Shown here: positions 49,284 to 58,155 of the stretch, one piece after another
Layout of the letters: every line of letters starts with the position of its first letter
Position numbering within the stretch: position 1 is the first letter of the stretch
Assembly: GCF_013364275.1 (NCBI RefSeq)
Contig: NZ_CP054932.1
Location: forward strand, 2,728,001 to 2,792,000
Origin: Actinomadura sp. NAK00032
GTDB taxonomy: Bacteria; Actinomycetota; Actinomycetes; Streptosporangiales; Streptosporangiaceae
Length of the DNA: 64,000 nt
Direction: 5' to 3'
Position numbers and translations under genes: made by a program
Notes under the pieces: generated by a model
Database searches by the model: none
The model's input: only the letters and a program-made list of their open reading frames with translations
What the model was told of the DNA's origin: nothing

Positions 49284-49952
49284 CTAGTGCAGGTTGATGC
49301 CGTCGAACATCACCTTGAGGTAGTGCTCCGCCAGGCCCTGGGCGTTCAGGCGGCCGCCCGGCCGGAACCAGCGGACCGCGACCCACACGGTGTCGCGGAT
49401 CATCCGGTAGGTGAGCTTCGGGTCGAGGTCGTGCCGGAACAGCCCCTCCGCCTGGCCGGCCTGGAGCGTGTCCACCCACATCTTCTCGACCTCGTCCTCG
49501 GACTTGATCAGGTAGGCGAACCGGTCCATGCCCTTGAGGTAGTTCCAGTCGTTCTGCATCACCGTGATGGCGGCGCGGTGCGGCTCCAGCGTGCCGAACG
49601 CGACGCGGACGAGCCCGGCGATGGTGTCGCGCGGGTTGCGGCCCTCCGCGATCACCGACTGGTAGGAGGCCATGATCTCGTCGAAGAAGCCGGACAGGAT
49701 CTCGTCCACGATCGACTCCTTGGAGTCGAAGTGGTGGTAGAGGCTGCCGGACAGGATGCCCGCCTCGTCGGCGATGTTGCGGACGGTGGTGGCCTGGAAG
49801 CCCTTCTCCGCGAAGAGTTCGGCGGCGAGTCTGACGAGGTGCTCGCGCCGTTCCGACGCCAAGGCGGGCGAGCCCCTGCCACGGCGGCGGGAACCGCCCT
49901 CGCCCGTGGCACGGGTTCGGGATCGTCCGGACTTAGCGCTCGTGGTCGTCAC
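49284..49952 (-). CDS. TetR-family regulator, KstR2-like
   Basis: 222 residues from GTG 49952. HTH and following residues (GFQATTVRNIADEAGILSGS, then LYHHFDSKESIVDEILSGFF) and the C-terminal half (KMWVDTLQAGQAEGLFRHDL; YRMIRDTVWVAVRWFRPGGR) closely resemble KstR2 of mycobacteria, which represses cholesterol-ring genes and senses a ring-derived CoA thioester. The start is preceded by two related boxes (49976-49987 and 50022-50031). No steroid cluster is in the window, so targets are local or distant. Confidence 0.88.
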   Translation of the reverse strand: MTTTSAKSGRSRTRATGEGGSRRRGRGSPALASERREHLVRLAAELFAEKGFQATTVRNIADEAGILSGSLYHHFDSKESIVDEILSGFFDEIMASYQSVIAEGRNPRDTIAGLVRVAFGTLEPHRAAITVMQNDWNYLKGMDRFAYLIKSEDEVEKMWVDTLQAGQAEGLFRHDLDPKLTYRMIRDTVWVAVRWFRPGGRLNAQGLAEHYLKVMFDGINLH

Positions 49953-50021
49953 CCTCTCATTATGCCGTGCCCGCCCAACCGCTTGCTCGATTGCGCCGCC
50001 GCCCCAGGTTACGGCCTATAC

Positions 50022-50031
50022 CAAGCGCTTG
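50022..50031. promoter_or_regulatory. CAAGCGCTTG box, copy 2, near KstR2-like gene
   Basis: Perfect palindrome in ACCAAGCGCTTGCTA between the divergent regulator and HAD genes; a partial copy CCAACCGCTTGCT is at 49975-49987. Similar to the KstR2 consensus with AAGCAAG/CTTGCTT arms. Confidence 0.55.
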
Positions 50032-50081
50032 CTACGTCTGCCGGGCGCGGGATCCGCGGCGCGCCGCATAGGCTCGGGCCC

Positions 50082-50669
50082 ATGGCCGATGTGATCGTGT
50101 TCGACCTGTACGGAGTGATCGCCCGCACCCAGACCCCCGAGGCGGTCCGGCGGATCGAGGGGATCGCCGGAGTGCCCGGCGCCGCGTTCTGGGACGCCTA
50201 CTGGGGCTGCCGTCCGGCCTACGACGCCGGGCAGGAGAGCGCGGCGTACTGGGCCGAGGTCGCGGCGCGGCTCGGCGTGTCGTTCCCCGACGTCCCCGCG
50301 CTCATCGAGGCCGACCTCGACAGCTGGACGGACGTCGACGACGCGATGGTGGCGCTCGTCGGCGAACTGGCCGACGCGGGCCGCACGCTCGGCCTGCTCT
50401 CCAACATCATCGGCGACCTGGTGCCGCGCTTCGAGGCGCGGCACGGCGCGCTGCTCGACCGCTTCGACGCGCTCGTCTACTCCTGCCGTATCGGCGTCGC
50501 CAAGCCCGATCCGCGCGCCTACGAGATCTGCGCCGAGCGCCTCGGCGTCAAGCCCGGCGACGTCCTGTTCTTCGACGACACCGAGCGCAACGTCCGCGCC
50601 GCCCGCGAGGCCGGCATGCGCGCCGAGGTCTTCAGCGGCCCCGACCAGGTCAGGGCTCTGGCCGGCTGA
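50082..50669 (+). CDS. HAD-superfamily hydrolase (subfamily IA)
   Basis: 195 residues from ATG 50082, seven bases after TAGGCT (50069-50074). VIVFDLYGVIA carries the nucleophile Asp; the second Asp of the usual DxD is Tyr, as in haloacid dehalogenase-like members. GLLSNIIGD (motif II), K in IGVAKPDPRAYEI and FFDDTERNVRAA (motif IV) are intact. Its 3' end overlaps that of the convergent exporter gene by 20 bases. Confidence 0.9.
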   Translation: MADVIVFDLYGVIARTQTPEAVRRIEGIAGVPGAAFWDAYWGCRPAYDAGQESAAYWAEVAARLGVSFPDVPALIEADLDSWTDVDDAMVALVGELADAGRTLGLLSNIIGDLVPRFEARHGALLDRFDALVYSCRIGVAKPDPRAYEICAERLGVKPGDVLFFDDTERNVRAAREAGMRAEVFSGPDQVRALAG

Positions 50670-51999
50670 CGCGCCGCGCCGGGCCCGCGACCTCGCCTGC
50701 AGCCTGGGGACGTCCGGGCAGGGCGCCCGCGACCGCGGCCGTCGCCACCAGGAGGCCCGCCATCACCGCGAACGCGTCGGCGTAGTCGGAGGTCACGGCG
50801 ACCAGCACGGCGAGGCCCAGCGCGGCGCCCGCCTGCTTCGTCGTGTTCATCAGGCCGGACGCGGCGCCGGCGTCCTCGCGCGGGACGCCCGCCGTGACGG
50901 CGTTGGTGATCGGGGTGTTGAGCAGCCCGCCGCCCACCGAGATGAGGACCGCCGGGCCGAGGACGTCCGTCAGGTAGGTGCCGCCGAGGGAGAGCAGGCT
51001 CTGCCACAGGAACCCGGCGGCGGCGATCAGCGACCCGGCCGCGATCAGCGCGCGGTCGGACACCCGCCCCATCAGGCGGGGCGTGACGCGCAGCGCGACG
51101 GCCATGGTCAGCAGCGTGTGCGGGAGGAAGCCGAGCCCCGTCTCCAGGGCGCTCAGGTGCAGGACGTCCTGCATCGACAGCGCCAGGAAGTACCACATCG
51201 GATTCAGGCACGCCCCGGCGAGCAGCATCGCCGCGTTCCCGGCCGCGACCGCGCGGAGCCGCAGCAGCCCGAGCGGCAGCAGCGGCGTCCGGGCCCGCGA
51301 CTGCCGGATCGCGAACGCCGCCAGCGCGGCGGCCCCGGCGGCCAGCGCGACGGGGCTCCAACCGCGTGTGACGCCGCAGGTGAGGGACGCGGCGCCCGCG
51401 GTGGCCAGCACGGCGCCCGGCACGTCCAGCCGCCGCCGCTCGCCCTTCGCGTTCCCGATCAGCCGCGCGGCGAGCAGCGCGAGGACGCCGATCGGGACGT
51501 TGACGAGCAGGATCCAGCGCCACGACAGCGCGTCGGTGAGGACTCCGCCGACGAGGTTGCCGGCCGTCCCGCCCGCGAGGCCGACGGCCGTCCAGGCGGC
51601 GAGCGCGCGGGGCCGGACGCCCTCGTCGAACGCCGTGGTGAGGACGGTCAGCGTCGCGGGGGCCAGGAGGGCGGCGCCGACGCCCTGGAAGGCGCGCGCC
51701 GCGACGAGCGGGCCCGGCCCGGCGGCGAGCCCGCCGGCCAGGCTCGCCAGCGTGAACAGGGCCAGCCCCGCGACGAACACGCGGCGCAGCCCGTGGACGT
51801 CGGCGAGCCGGCCGCCGAGGAGCAGCAGCCCGGCGAAGGGGAGGGCGTAGGCGTTGACGACCCACTGGAGGTCGGCGGGCGCGAAGCGCAGGTCCGCCTG
51901 GATGGACGGCAGCGCGACGTTCACCACCGACACGTCCAGCACGACCATGAACTGGGCGGCGCACGCCAGGGCGAGCACGGCTCGCTGCCGCGGCGTCAT
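50650..51999 (-). CDS. DHA2-type MFS multidrug exporter
   Basis: 449 residues from ATG 51999, with AGAGGAG upstream. LALACAAQFMVVLDVSVVNV, VVNAYALPFAGLLLLGGRLA and LADVHGLRRVF are typical of the EmrB/QacA family. About 12 helices by hydrophobicity, fewer than the usual 14, so it may be a shortened member. Divergent from a TetR gene with shared GTATCAT operators, implying substrate-induced efflux. Confidence 0.92.
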   Translation of the reverse strand: MTPRQRAVLALACAAQFMVVLDVSVVNVALPSIQADLRFAPADLQWVVNAYALPFAGLLLLGGRLADVHGLRRVFVAGLALFTLASLAGGLAAGPGPLVAARAFQGVGAALLAPATLTVLTTAFDEGVRPRALAAWTAVGLAGGTAGNLVGGVLTDALSWRWILLVNVPIGVLALLAARLIGNAKGERRRLDVPGAVLATAGAASLTCGVTRGWSPVALAAGAAALAAFAIRQSRARTPLLPLGLLRLRAVAAGNAAMLLAGACLNPMWYFLALSMQDVLHLSALETGLGFLPHTLLTMAVALRVTPRLMGRVSDRALIAAGSLIAAAGFLWQSLLSLGGTYLTDVLGPAVLISVGGGLLNTPITNAVTAGVPREDAGAASGLMNTTKQAGAALGLAVLVAVTSDYADAFAVMAGLLVATAAVAGALPGRPQAAGEVAGPARRVSRPEP

Positions 52000-52019
52000 G
52001 AGGCTCCTCTGGTACGGAC

Positions 52020-52046
52020 GTATCATTATGATACATCGGTATCATA
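52020..52046. promoter_or_regulatory. Triple GTATCAT operator between exporter and TetR genes
   Basis: GTATCAT-t-ATGATAC (52020-52034) shares its right arm with TATGATAC-atcg-GTATCATA (52027-52046). Three half-sites make two overlapping palindromes. Confidence 0.8.
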
Positions 52047-52051
52047 AGGGC

Positions 52052-52621
52052 ATGCCGAGGACCGCCGACCACGACGCCCGCCGCACGCAGATCATCGAGG
52101 GGCTCGTCCGCGTCGCCGGGCGCGACGGCCTGCACGCCGTCACCATGCGCTCGGTCGCGGCCGAGGCCGGGGTCTCGCTGCGGCTCGTCCAGTACTACTT
52201 CGAGACCAAGGCGCGGCTCATGAACGCGGCGCTGGAGCGGCTCGAACGGCAGAGCCACGAACGCTGGGCGGCCCGCCTTGCCGGCCTGGACGACCCGTCA
52301 CCGCGCGAGACCGTCGAGGCGCTGCTCGCCGAGGCGCTGCCGACCGACCAGGAGAGCCGCCTGTTCCACCAGGTCTGGACGTCCTACGCCGTGCTCGCGC
52401 AGACCGAGCCGTCGCTCGCGGAGCAGCCCTTCGTGGACGGCCCCGACCGCCTGGAGGAACGCCTCGCGCGGATCCTCGCCGGCACATGCGAGGACCCGGC
52501 CATGGAGGCGGCGCGGGTGCTCGCGCTCGCCCACGGCCTCGGCACCAGCGTCCTGGCGGGGCGGCGGAGCCCCGAGTCCGCGATGCGCGTCCTCCGCCAC
52601 CACCTGGACGAGATCTTCTAG
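52052..52621 (+). CDS. TetR-family repressor of the DHA2 exporter
   Basis: 189 residues. HTH: GLHAVTMRSVAAEAGVSLRL then VQYYFETKARLMNAAL, a form common in efflux regulators (VQYYF). Its ATG lies six bases after the operator, so binding blocks its own expression and that of the exporter. Confidence 0.92.
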   Translation: MPRTADHDARRTQIIEGLVRVAGRDGLHAVTMRSVAAEAGVSLRLVQYYFETKARLMNAALERLERQSHERWAARLAGLDDPSPRETVEALLAEALPTDQESRLFHQVWTSYAVLAQTEPSLAEQPFVDGPDRLEERLARILAGTCEDPAMEAARVLALAHGLGTSVLAGRRSPESAMRVLRHHLDEIF

Positions 52622-52652
52622 GACGGCGCGCGGCCAGCGCCCGCGGGCGCGG

Positions 52653-53483
52653 CTAGGGCTTGCGGGCGACGCCGCCGAAGGAGTCGATCGGCCGGGGCGC
52701 GCCGGCCTGCGGGAAGTCGGGCCGCCACAGCGGCGTCGACACGACGCCCGGCTCCAGCAGCTCCAGGCCCTCGAACAGCGCCTCGATGTACTCCGGCGTC
52801 CGCGCGTGGTACGGCACGGTGCCCGCCTCCGCGCACAGCCGGAGCGCCTCGCCCCGGGCCGTGGCCTCGGCGGGCGTCCACTCGTCCAGGCCGAGGACGT
52901 TCGTCCCGTCGTTGATCGCCACGAGGCTGCCGGACGGCAGCGCGTCCACCAGCCGCCGGACGATCCCCGGCGGGTCGTCCTCGTCGGCGATGTTGCCGAC
53001 GATGCCGAGCAGCAGCAGCCCGACCGGCTCGCGGAAGTCGAGGACGTCACCGGCCGCCCGGACGATCTCCTCGGGCTCGCGGATGTCGGCCTCGATGTAG
53101 GAGCACGCGCCGGCCGGGACGCTCTTCAGCAGCGCCCGCGCGTGCGCCACGACCAGCGGGTCGTTGTCGACGTACACCACGCGCGCCTCCGGGACGTCGC
53201 GCTGCGCCACTTCGTGGGTGTTGTCGACGGCGGGCAGCCCCGTGCCGATATCGAGGAACTGCCGAACGCCGAGGCCGGTCATGAAATGCACCATGCGGAC
53301 CAGCAGCGCCCGCGACTGCCGCGCCACGTCCGCGATCTCCGGATACACCGCCGCGATCCGGTCGCCGATCTCGCGGTCCACCGGGTAGGTGTCCTTGCCG
53401 CCGAGCCAGTGGTTCCACAACCGCGCCTGATGCGGCCGCGTCTTGTCGATGACAGGGCTCGGGCGGCCGGCGCCGTCGTCCAT
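52653..53483 (-). CDS. SAM-dependent methyltransferase, DUF574 family
   Basis: 276 residues. Opening SPVIDKTRPHQARLWNHWLG and GGKDTYPVDREIGDRIAAVY, then the SAM site FLDIGTGLPAVDNTHEVAQ and VVYVDNDPLVVAHARALL, are diagnostic of the actinobacterial DUF574 family, which is present in many copies per genome with mostly unknown substrates. A 14-bp palindrome GCGCCCGCGGGCGC (52637-52650) lies right after its stop. It stands alone. Confidence 0.92.
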   Translation of the reverse strand: MDDGAGRPSPVIDKTRPHQARLWNHWLGGKDTYPVDREIGDRIAAVYPEIADVARQSRALLVRMVHFMTGLGVRQFLDIGTGLPAVDNTHEVAQRDVPEARVVYVDNDPLVVAHARALLKSVPAGACSYIEADIREPEEIVRAAGDVLDFREPVGLLLLGIVGNIADEDDPPGIVRRLVDALPSGSLVAINDGTNVLGLDEWTPAEATARGEALRLCAEAGTVPYHARTPEYIEALFEGLELLEPGVVSTPLWRPDFPQAGAPRPIDSFGGVARKP

Positions 53484-53631
53484 TGTGAGGCCTTCCCGCT
53501 GACGTCCGCGAACTTCCGCACATCACCTTAGACCCATTGTCGGTATGGCTGTCATTGGAAAACGAGCGCCGCTCATATCTGTCGCCTGTATAAGCACGAC
53601 GCGGAGAATGGGATTTCCGAAAGAAACGAGC

Positions 53632-53674
53632 GGGACCGTCCGAAGAGGGGACCGTCCGAAGAGGGGACGGTCCC
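53632..53674 (-). terminator. Repeat-built terminator with alternative stems
   Basis: A 16-bp direct repeat GGACCGTCCGAAGAGG (53633-53648, 53649-53664) is followed by GGACGGTCCC (53665-53674), which can pair with either copy. Read leftward it ends the 53699 gene and is followed by TTTCTTT. Confidence 0.75.
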
Positions 53675-53698
53675 GAGGCGGCGGCCAGTGCGGGGCGG

Positions 53699-54769
53699 TC
53701 AGTGCGGGGGCGGGAGTTCGGTGGCGGCCTCGGCGGCCTTGGTGAGGCGGTCGCGGAGCGTGCGCAGGAGCTCGTCGCCCTGCTCGGTGAGGCGCTCGAT
53801 CGCGGGGAGGGCCAGGTCGTCGCGGACGGTCGCGGCCAGCAGCTCGTCGTACTCGTGGGCCTTCTCGGCGATCGTCTCCAGGTGCCGCTGGGCGCGCAGC
53901 ACCTCGTCCGCCGCCCTGGCGCGCTCGGCGTAGCGTTCGAGCGCCTCCACCCGGCGGGTCACCGCCTTGACGGAGATGTCCAGCTTCTCGCGCAGCGGGC
54001 GGAGCGCCGCCTCCACCTCGGGCAGCGTGGTCTCCCCGGCCATCTCGGCGTGGTCGGCGCGCAGCCTCGACTGCTTGGCGAGGACCTGGGCGATCTCCCA
54101 CTCCTGCCGGGGCAGGGTGACCGCGTTGTCCACGGCGTCCAGCAGGCCCTCGCGGTTCACCGCGGAGTCGCGGACGGCGTCGATCGCCCCCTGGACGCGG
54201 CCCAGCAGCGCGCGGCCGTCGCCGTCGAGGTCCTCGGGGGTGAGGTAGCGGTCGCGGCGCCGCTCCAGCTCGCGGGCGCGGCGCAGGTCCAGCGACACCG
54301 ACGGGGTGCCGAGCGCGACCAGCACCGCGAGCATGCCGAGGCCGATCAGCCACAGCGAGCCGAGCAGCGGCGAGCCGAGCAGGCCGAGGGCGAGCACGGT
54401 CAGCGGCGCCAGCCACAGCAGCGGGCGGCGGCGGCCGACGATCGTGTCGAGCTCGGCGCGCAGCGTCGGGTCGGCCACCGGGCGCGGCTCGGCGGGGGAG
54501 CCGTCCTCGGGGGCGCGCGGCGGCGCCACGCGGCGCCAGACCGTGGAGACGTGCGTCTCGAACGCGAAGTCGGTCCGCGCGATCTCGATCTCGGTCGGCC
54601 CGGCGGGCAGCGGCCACGAGCCGACGGGGTCGCCCCCGCCGGGCCCGGTGAACCGGACCCACCAGCCGCCCTTGCCGTCGTCGCATCTGTAGCGGCCGGG
54701 GGCGACGTCGATGCCGACGAAGTACGTCCCGATACCCGGTATGGAATCACTCCACGAGCCACTGGTCAC
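53699..54769 (-). CDS. Membrane and coiled-coil protein of unknown function
   Basis: 356 residues from GTG 54769, with GGGAGG six bases before; GTG 54826 in frame is less likely. An N-terminal beta domain (GTYFVGIDVAPGRYRCDDGK, then GGWWVRFTGPGGGDPVGSWP) resembles small surface-exposed domains of actinobacterial proteins. Two hydrophobic helices (about 118-150 here, RPLLWLAPLTVLALGLLGSP, then LGMLAVLVALGTPSVSL) are followed by about 180 residues of charged helix, likely coiled coil. Not assigned to a known function; perhaps a membrane scaffold. Confidence 0.75.
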   Translation of the reverse strand: MTSGSWSDSIPGIGTYFVGIDVAPGRYRCDDGKGGWWVRFTGPGGGDPVGSWPLPAGPTEIEIARTDFAFETHVSTVWRRVAPPRAPEDGSPAEPRPVADPTLRAELDTIVGRRRPLLWLAPLTVLALGLLGSPLLGSLWLIGLGMLAVLVALGTPSVSLDLRRARELERRRDRYLTPEDLDGDGRALLGRVQGAIDAVRDSAVNREGLLDAVDNAVTLPRQEWEIAQVLAKQSRLRADHAEMAGETTLPEVEAALRPLREKLDISVKAVTRRVEALERYAERARAADEVLRAQRHLETIAEKAHEYDELLAATVRDDLALPAIERLTEQGDELLRTLRDRLTKAAEAATELPPPH

Positions 54770-54869
54770 CGGCGACCTCCCGTACCTGAACGACGTCCGG
54801 GGGACGGTAAGAGTTGCATTACCCACATCCGACCAGGGAAAGCCGGATCGGGTTTGGAATACTCCACGG

Positions 54870-55535
54870 GTGCGACCTGACTACGACCCCCTCGATGATC
54901 CGCCCTGGGCGATGCAGTTGGTGGTACGGGCCGAGAAGGCCGATCCGCCGGGGCATGGCGCGGTCTGCGAGGCGGCGGCGACCGCCGTCGTCCGGCTGCT
55001 CACCGACCCGCGCGCGGTCGGGGGCGAATGGCGGGACGCCGTGCGCGAGTGGGAGTCCCGGCGGATACGGAAGGTGACGCGGCGGGCGCGGGGCGTGCGC
55101 TGGCCGGAGGCGGCGGCGCTGCCCGGCGTCACCGTCGAGCACGCGGGCGCCCAGGTGCGGGCGTTCCCGCCGGGCCCGGTGTCGGACGTCCCGCCGCAGC
55201 TGGCGAAGCTGCAGGTCGCGGGCCTCGACCTCGCGGACGGCGAGCCGGCTCCGGCGCCGGAGCCGCCGTACGCGGCGATCGCCCTCAACCCGGACGTGAC
55301 GATCACGACGGGCAAGGCCGCCGCGCAGTGCGGGCACGCCGCCCAGCTGCTGCTCCGCCAGGGCCGCCGCAGGGACGTGGCGGCGTGGGTGGAGGCGGGG
55401 GCGGCCGTCCGGCTGGTCCGGGACGTCCCGTGGCGCGACGGCGTGAAGAGGGCGACGATCGCGGTGCGCGACGGCGGGTTCACCGAGGTCCCGCCGGGGA
55501 CGATGACCGCGATCGCGTGGATCGTCCGCGAGTAG
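54870..55535 (+). CDS. Peptidyl-tRNA hydrolase 2 family protein
   Basis: 221 residues from GTG 54870. The C-terminal domain (PPYAAIALNPDVTITTGKAA, AQCGHAAQLLLRQG, TIAVRDGGFTEVPPGTMTAI) is the Pth2 fold with the conserved GK-x-x-AQ-x-x-HA motif. The N-terminal 110 residues (WAMQLVVRAEKADPPGHGAV) look like a diverged second copy, so it may be an internally duplicated form. It would recycle peptidyl-tRNA in the cytoplasm. Divergent from the 54769 gene. Confidence 0.85.
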   Translation: MRPDYDPLDDPPWAMQLVVRAEKADPPGHGAVCEAAATAVVRLLTDPRAVGGEWRDAVREWESRRIRKVTRRARGVRWPEAAALPGVTVEHAGAQVRAFPPGPVSDVPPQLAKLQVAGLDLADGEPAPAPEPPYAAIALNPDVTITTGKAAAQCGHAAQLLLRQGRRRDVAAWVEAGAAVRLVRDVPWRDGVKRATIAVRDGGFTEVPPGTMTAIAWIVRE

Positions 55536-55544
55536 CACCCCTGG

Positions 55545-55579
55545 GGCGCGGCGTGCCGGGCGCGCCGGCACGCCGCGCC
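55545..55579. terminator. Bidirectional terminator between pth2-type and M14 genes
   Basis: Perfect 15-base arms GGCGCGGCGTGCCGG / CCGGCACGCCGCGCC with a 5-base loop between convergent stops. Confidence 0.88.
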
Positions 55580-55584
55580 GCCGG

Positions 55585-58101
55585 TCAGGGCAGGGTGACG
55601 GCGACGGGGGCGATGCCCGCCGCGCGGATCAGGGACGGCAGGCGCCCGGCGAACGGGTGGTGGTCGACCGGCAGGCCCCGCGGGTTGTCGATCACGTAGT
55701 GCACCGTCCCGCCGGCGCGGGTCTCGGCCCACTTCGCGCCGAGCGACCGCAGCACCGACGCGGTCTTCGCGGCGTCGGCCGCCTTCACCGACACGCGGAT
55801 CGGCGACTCGTAGGACGGCAGCTCGGCGGCCTCCCGCACCGCCTTCGCCGTGCCCTGCGGCGCCGCTGCCGCCGCCGGGTCGGGGCCGAGGATCGCGTTG
55901 TAGAGCAGCTTGGCCGTGCCGTCGCTGAACGCGCGGAAGTTCGGCTCGGCCGCGAACAGCACGGAGCGTCCCGCGCCGACGGGCTGGTCCACGACCGCCG
56001 CGGTGCCGCCCAGCTCGGCCGCGCCGCGCTCGAACCCGGAGACGAACCAGTCGGGCGAGTCCGCCGGCGGGTACGCCACGGCGACGCCGCTGGAGGCGTT
56101 CATCACCAGGTCGTAGGACGTGAAGTTCCACGCCGCCGGGCCGACGCCCTTCGCCAGCGGGCTCGACCGGTCCACCTTCACCCGGAACAGGGTGCCGGGG
56201 ATGTCGGACGTCGGCTCGGCCAGCGTCGCGGTCGTCAGGCCGAGCCGCGCGGCGAGTTGCGTCCCGCCCTGCCAGCCGATGTAGCGGCCGCCGTCGCGCG
56301 TCCACCGCTGGAGCGCGGCCCGGCCCGCGTCGCCGAGCGCGGTGTAGGCGGACGACGCCGGGCCGTCCGGCGTGACCAGGACCTCGATGCCGTCGAGCCC
56401 GCCCGCCGCCACATCCGCCGGGGTGAGCGGGGTGAACGGCAGCTTCCAGTCGCGGTCGAGGCGGTGCCGCAGCCAGCCGGCCGACTGGCGCGCGGACGAC
56501 GACGTCGCCGACAGTTGCAGGACGCCGAGCTTCGGCGCCTTCCCCTCATGGCCCGGACGCGGCGCGGGCAGCGGCGGCACCGGCACGGCGCGCGGCCGCA
56601 GGACGGCCCCGGACGACCCGCCGGCCACGTTGCCCAGCAGCGGCAGGCTCCACGCCGTCACGTCGTAGAAGTACGGGAACGGCGTGTAGGAGTCCTCGTT
56701 GAGCATGGCCTGGATCCAGTGCTTCCGGCCCTGCGCCATCGAGATCCAGTACGTGCCCGCGGGCAGCATCGTCCTGGCCTCGGCGCGCCCGTAGGCCTTG
56801 AAGTCCGGGACGGCCAGCGGCCGGACGAGCTTCTTCACCCGCACGCCCATGCGCTGTAGCCGCCGCACGACCAGCCGGACCTCGGCCCGCTTGGCCGGGT
56901 CGTCGTCCCGCAGGAAGTAGCTCCGCACCTTCCGGTCGGGCACCGGCCGGTCGATCGTGTTCGGCGGGTTGTAGATCTGGTTGGGCTCCAGCTTCCCGAC
57001 CCCGCCCTGCGCGTAGGCGTCCACCGTCATCTGGCGCCACTCGGTCAGGACGCGGTGCCGGTTGCGGGCGGCGGCCGACAACGTCACCCACTGGGTGAGG
57101 TACTGCTCCTTCACCCGCTCCGGGTAGGGGCTGCCGTCGCCCTTCTCGAACGTCATCCCGGCGGCGTGGAACGCGCTGGTCGGGACCGAGTCCCCGTAGC
57201 CCTGGTAGAAGAGGTCGTAGACGTCGCGGTTGAAGAAGTCGATGCCCTGCCGTGTGAACTCGGCGGCCATCGCCCCGCCGTACAGGTCGTTGATCCAGCC
57301 GACGGCCTGCTCGGGCGTCTCGTGGTAGACCGGGTCGGCGTTCGGGGGGAAGAAGTACGACGTCCCGCCCATCTCGTGCGCGTCGATGTAGAGGGCCGGC
57401 GGGTACTGGTTCAGCATCGCCAGCTTGCCGTCGGTCTCCGGCTGGGTGCGCGCGAACCAGTCGCGGTTCATATCGAACCCGTAGGCGTTCTGGCGCGTGT
57501 TCAGCTCGCGCCCGTCCGGGTTCTGCGTGGGCAGGACGACGACGAGCGCGTTGTCGAGGATCGACGCGGCGGCGCAGTCGGTGCGGTCGCCGAGGTCGCG
57601 GAGCACCTTCAGCGCCGCGTCGGTGCCGCTCGGCTCGTCGCCGTGGACGTTGCCGCTGACCCACAGGATCGGGACGCCGCGCCTGGTGATCCGCTCGGCG
57701 AGCGCCTCCGGGGTGCGCGGGTCGCGCAGCAGCGCGGCCTCCCGCCGCACCTTGGCCAGCCCCGCCTTGGACAGCAGCGCGGGACGTCCCGCGATCGCGT
57801 ACTTGAGCGGGCGGCCCTGCGCGGACGTGGCGAGCGTCCCGGACACGACGCGCTCGCTCTTGGCGGCGACCGCCTCCAGGTAGGCGTCGGACTCGGCGGC
57901 GCTGACCGGCCGCTCGCCGAGGTCGAAGCCGAGGACCTGCTCCGGAGCGGGGACCCCGCCCCGGTAGACCGGTGCGGTCTGGGTCGGGTCACAGGCCGCC
58001 GCGGGGGCGGCGGGCCGTGCCGACGCGGGTGCCGCGAGCGCCGCGGGCACTGCGAGGGACGCCGCCACGACCACGGGCAACGCCAGTTCTCGGGCTCTCA
58101 T
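55585..58101 (-). CDS. Secreted zinc carboxypeptidase, M14 family
   Basis: 838 residues from ATG 58101; signal peptide MRARELALPVVVAASLAVPA, cleavage after ASA near residue 28. The M14 site has H and E in WVSGNVHGDEPSGTDAALK, R/N in GFDMNRDWFAR and the third ligand H in YIDAHEMGG; the catalytic Glu is in TFEKGDGSPYPERV. After about residue 480 comes a glutamine-amidotransferase-like region (LGVLQLSATSSSARQSAGWL; GIEVLVTPDGPASSAYTALG) and a terminal domain. Long secreted M14 proteins of this layout are common in actinobacteria and probably degrade extracellular protein. Confidence 0.93.
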   Translation of the reverse strand: MRARELALPVVVAASLAVPAALAAPASARPAAPAAACDPTQTAPVYRGGVPAPEQVLGFDLGERPVSAAESDAYLEAVAAKSERVVSGTLATSAQGRPLKYAIAGRPALLSKAGLAKVRREAALLRDPRTPEALAERITRRGVPILWVSGNVHGDEPSGTDAALKVLRDLGDRTDCAAASILDNALVVVLPTQNPDGRELNTRQNAYGFDMNRDWFARTQPETDGKLAMLNQYPPALYIDAHEMGGTSYFFPPNADPVYHETPEQAVGWINDLYGGAMAAEFTRQGIDFFNRDVYDLFYQGYGDSVPTSAFHAAGMTFEKGDGSPYPERVKEQYLTQWVTLSAAARNRHRVLTEWRQMTVDAYAQGGVGKLEPNQIYNPPNTIDRPVPDRKVRSYFLRDDDPAKRAEVRLVVRRLQRMGVRVKKLVRPLAVPDFKAYGRAEARTMLPAGTYWISMAQGRKHWIQAMLNEDSYTPFPYFYDVTAWSLPLLGNVAGGSSGAVLRPRAVPVPPLPAPRPGHEGKAPKLGVLQLSATSSSARQSAGWLRHRLDRDWKLPFTPLTPADVAAGGLDGIEVLVTPDGPASSAYTALGDAGRAALQRWTRDGGRYIGWQGGTQLAARLGLTTATLAEPTSDIPGTLFRVKVDRSSPLAKGVGPAAWNFTSYDLVMNASSGVAVAYPPADSPDWFVSGFERGAAELGGTAAVVDQPVGAGRSVLFAAEPNFRAFSDGTAKLLYNAILGPDPAAAAAPQGTAKAVREAAELPSYESPIRVSVKAADAAKTASVLRSLGAKWAETRAGGTVHYVIDNPRGLPVDHHPFAGRLPSLIRAAGIAPVAVTLP

Positions 58102-58155
58102 GAGCCACAACGTGACACCGGGTGCGGGCCGCACCAACGGCAAGATCTGCCAAGA

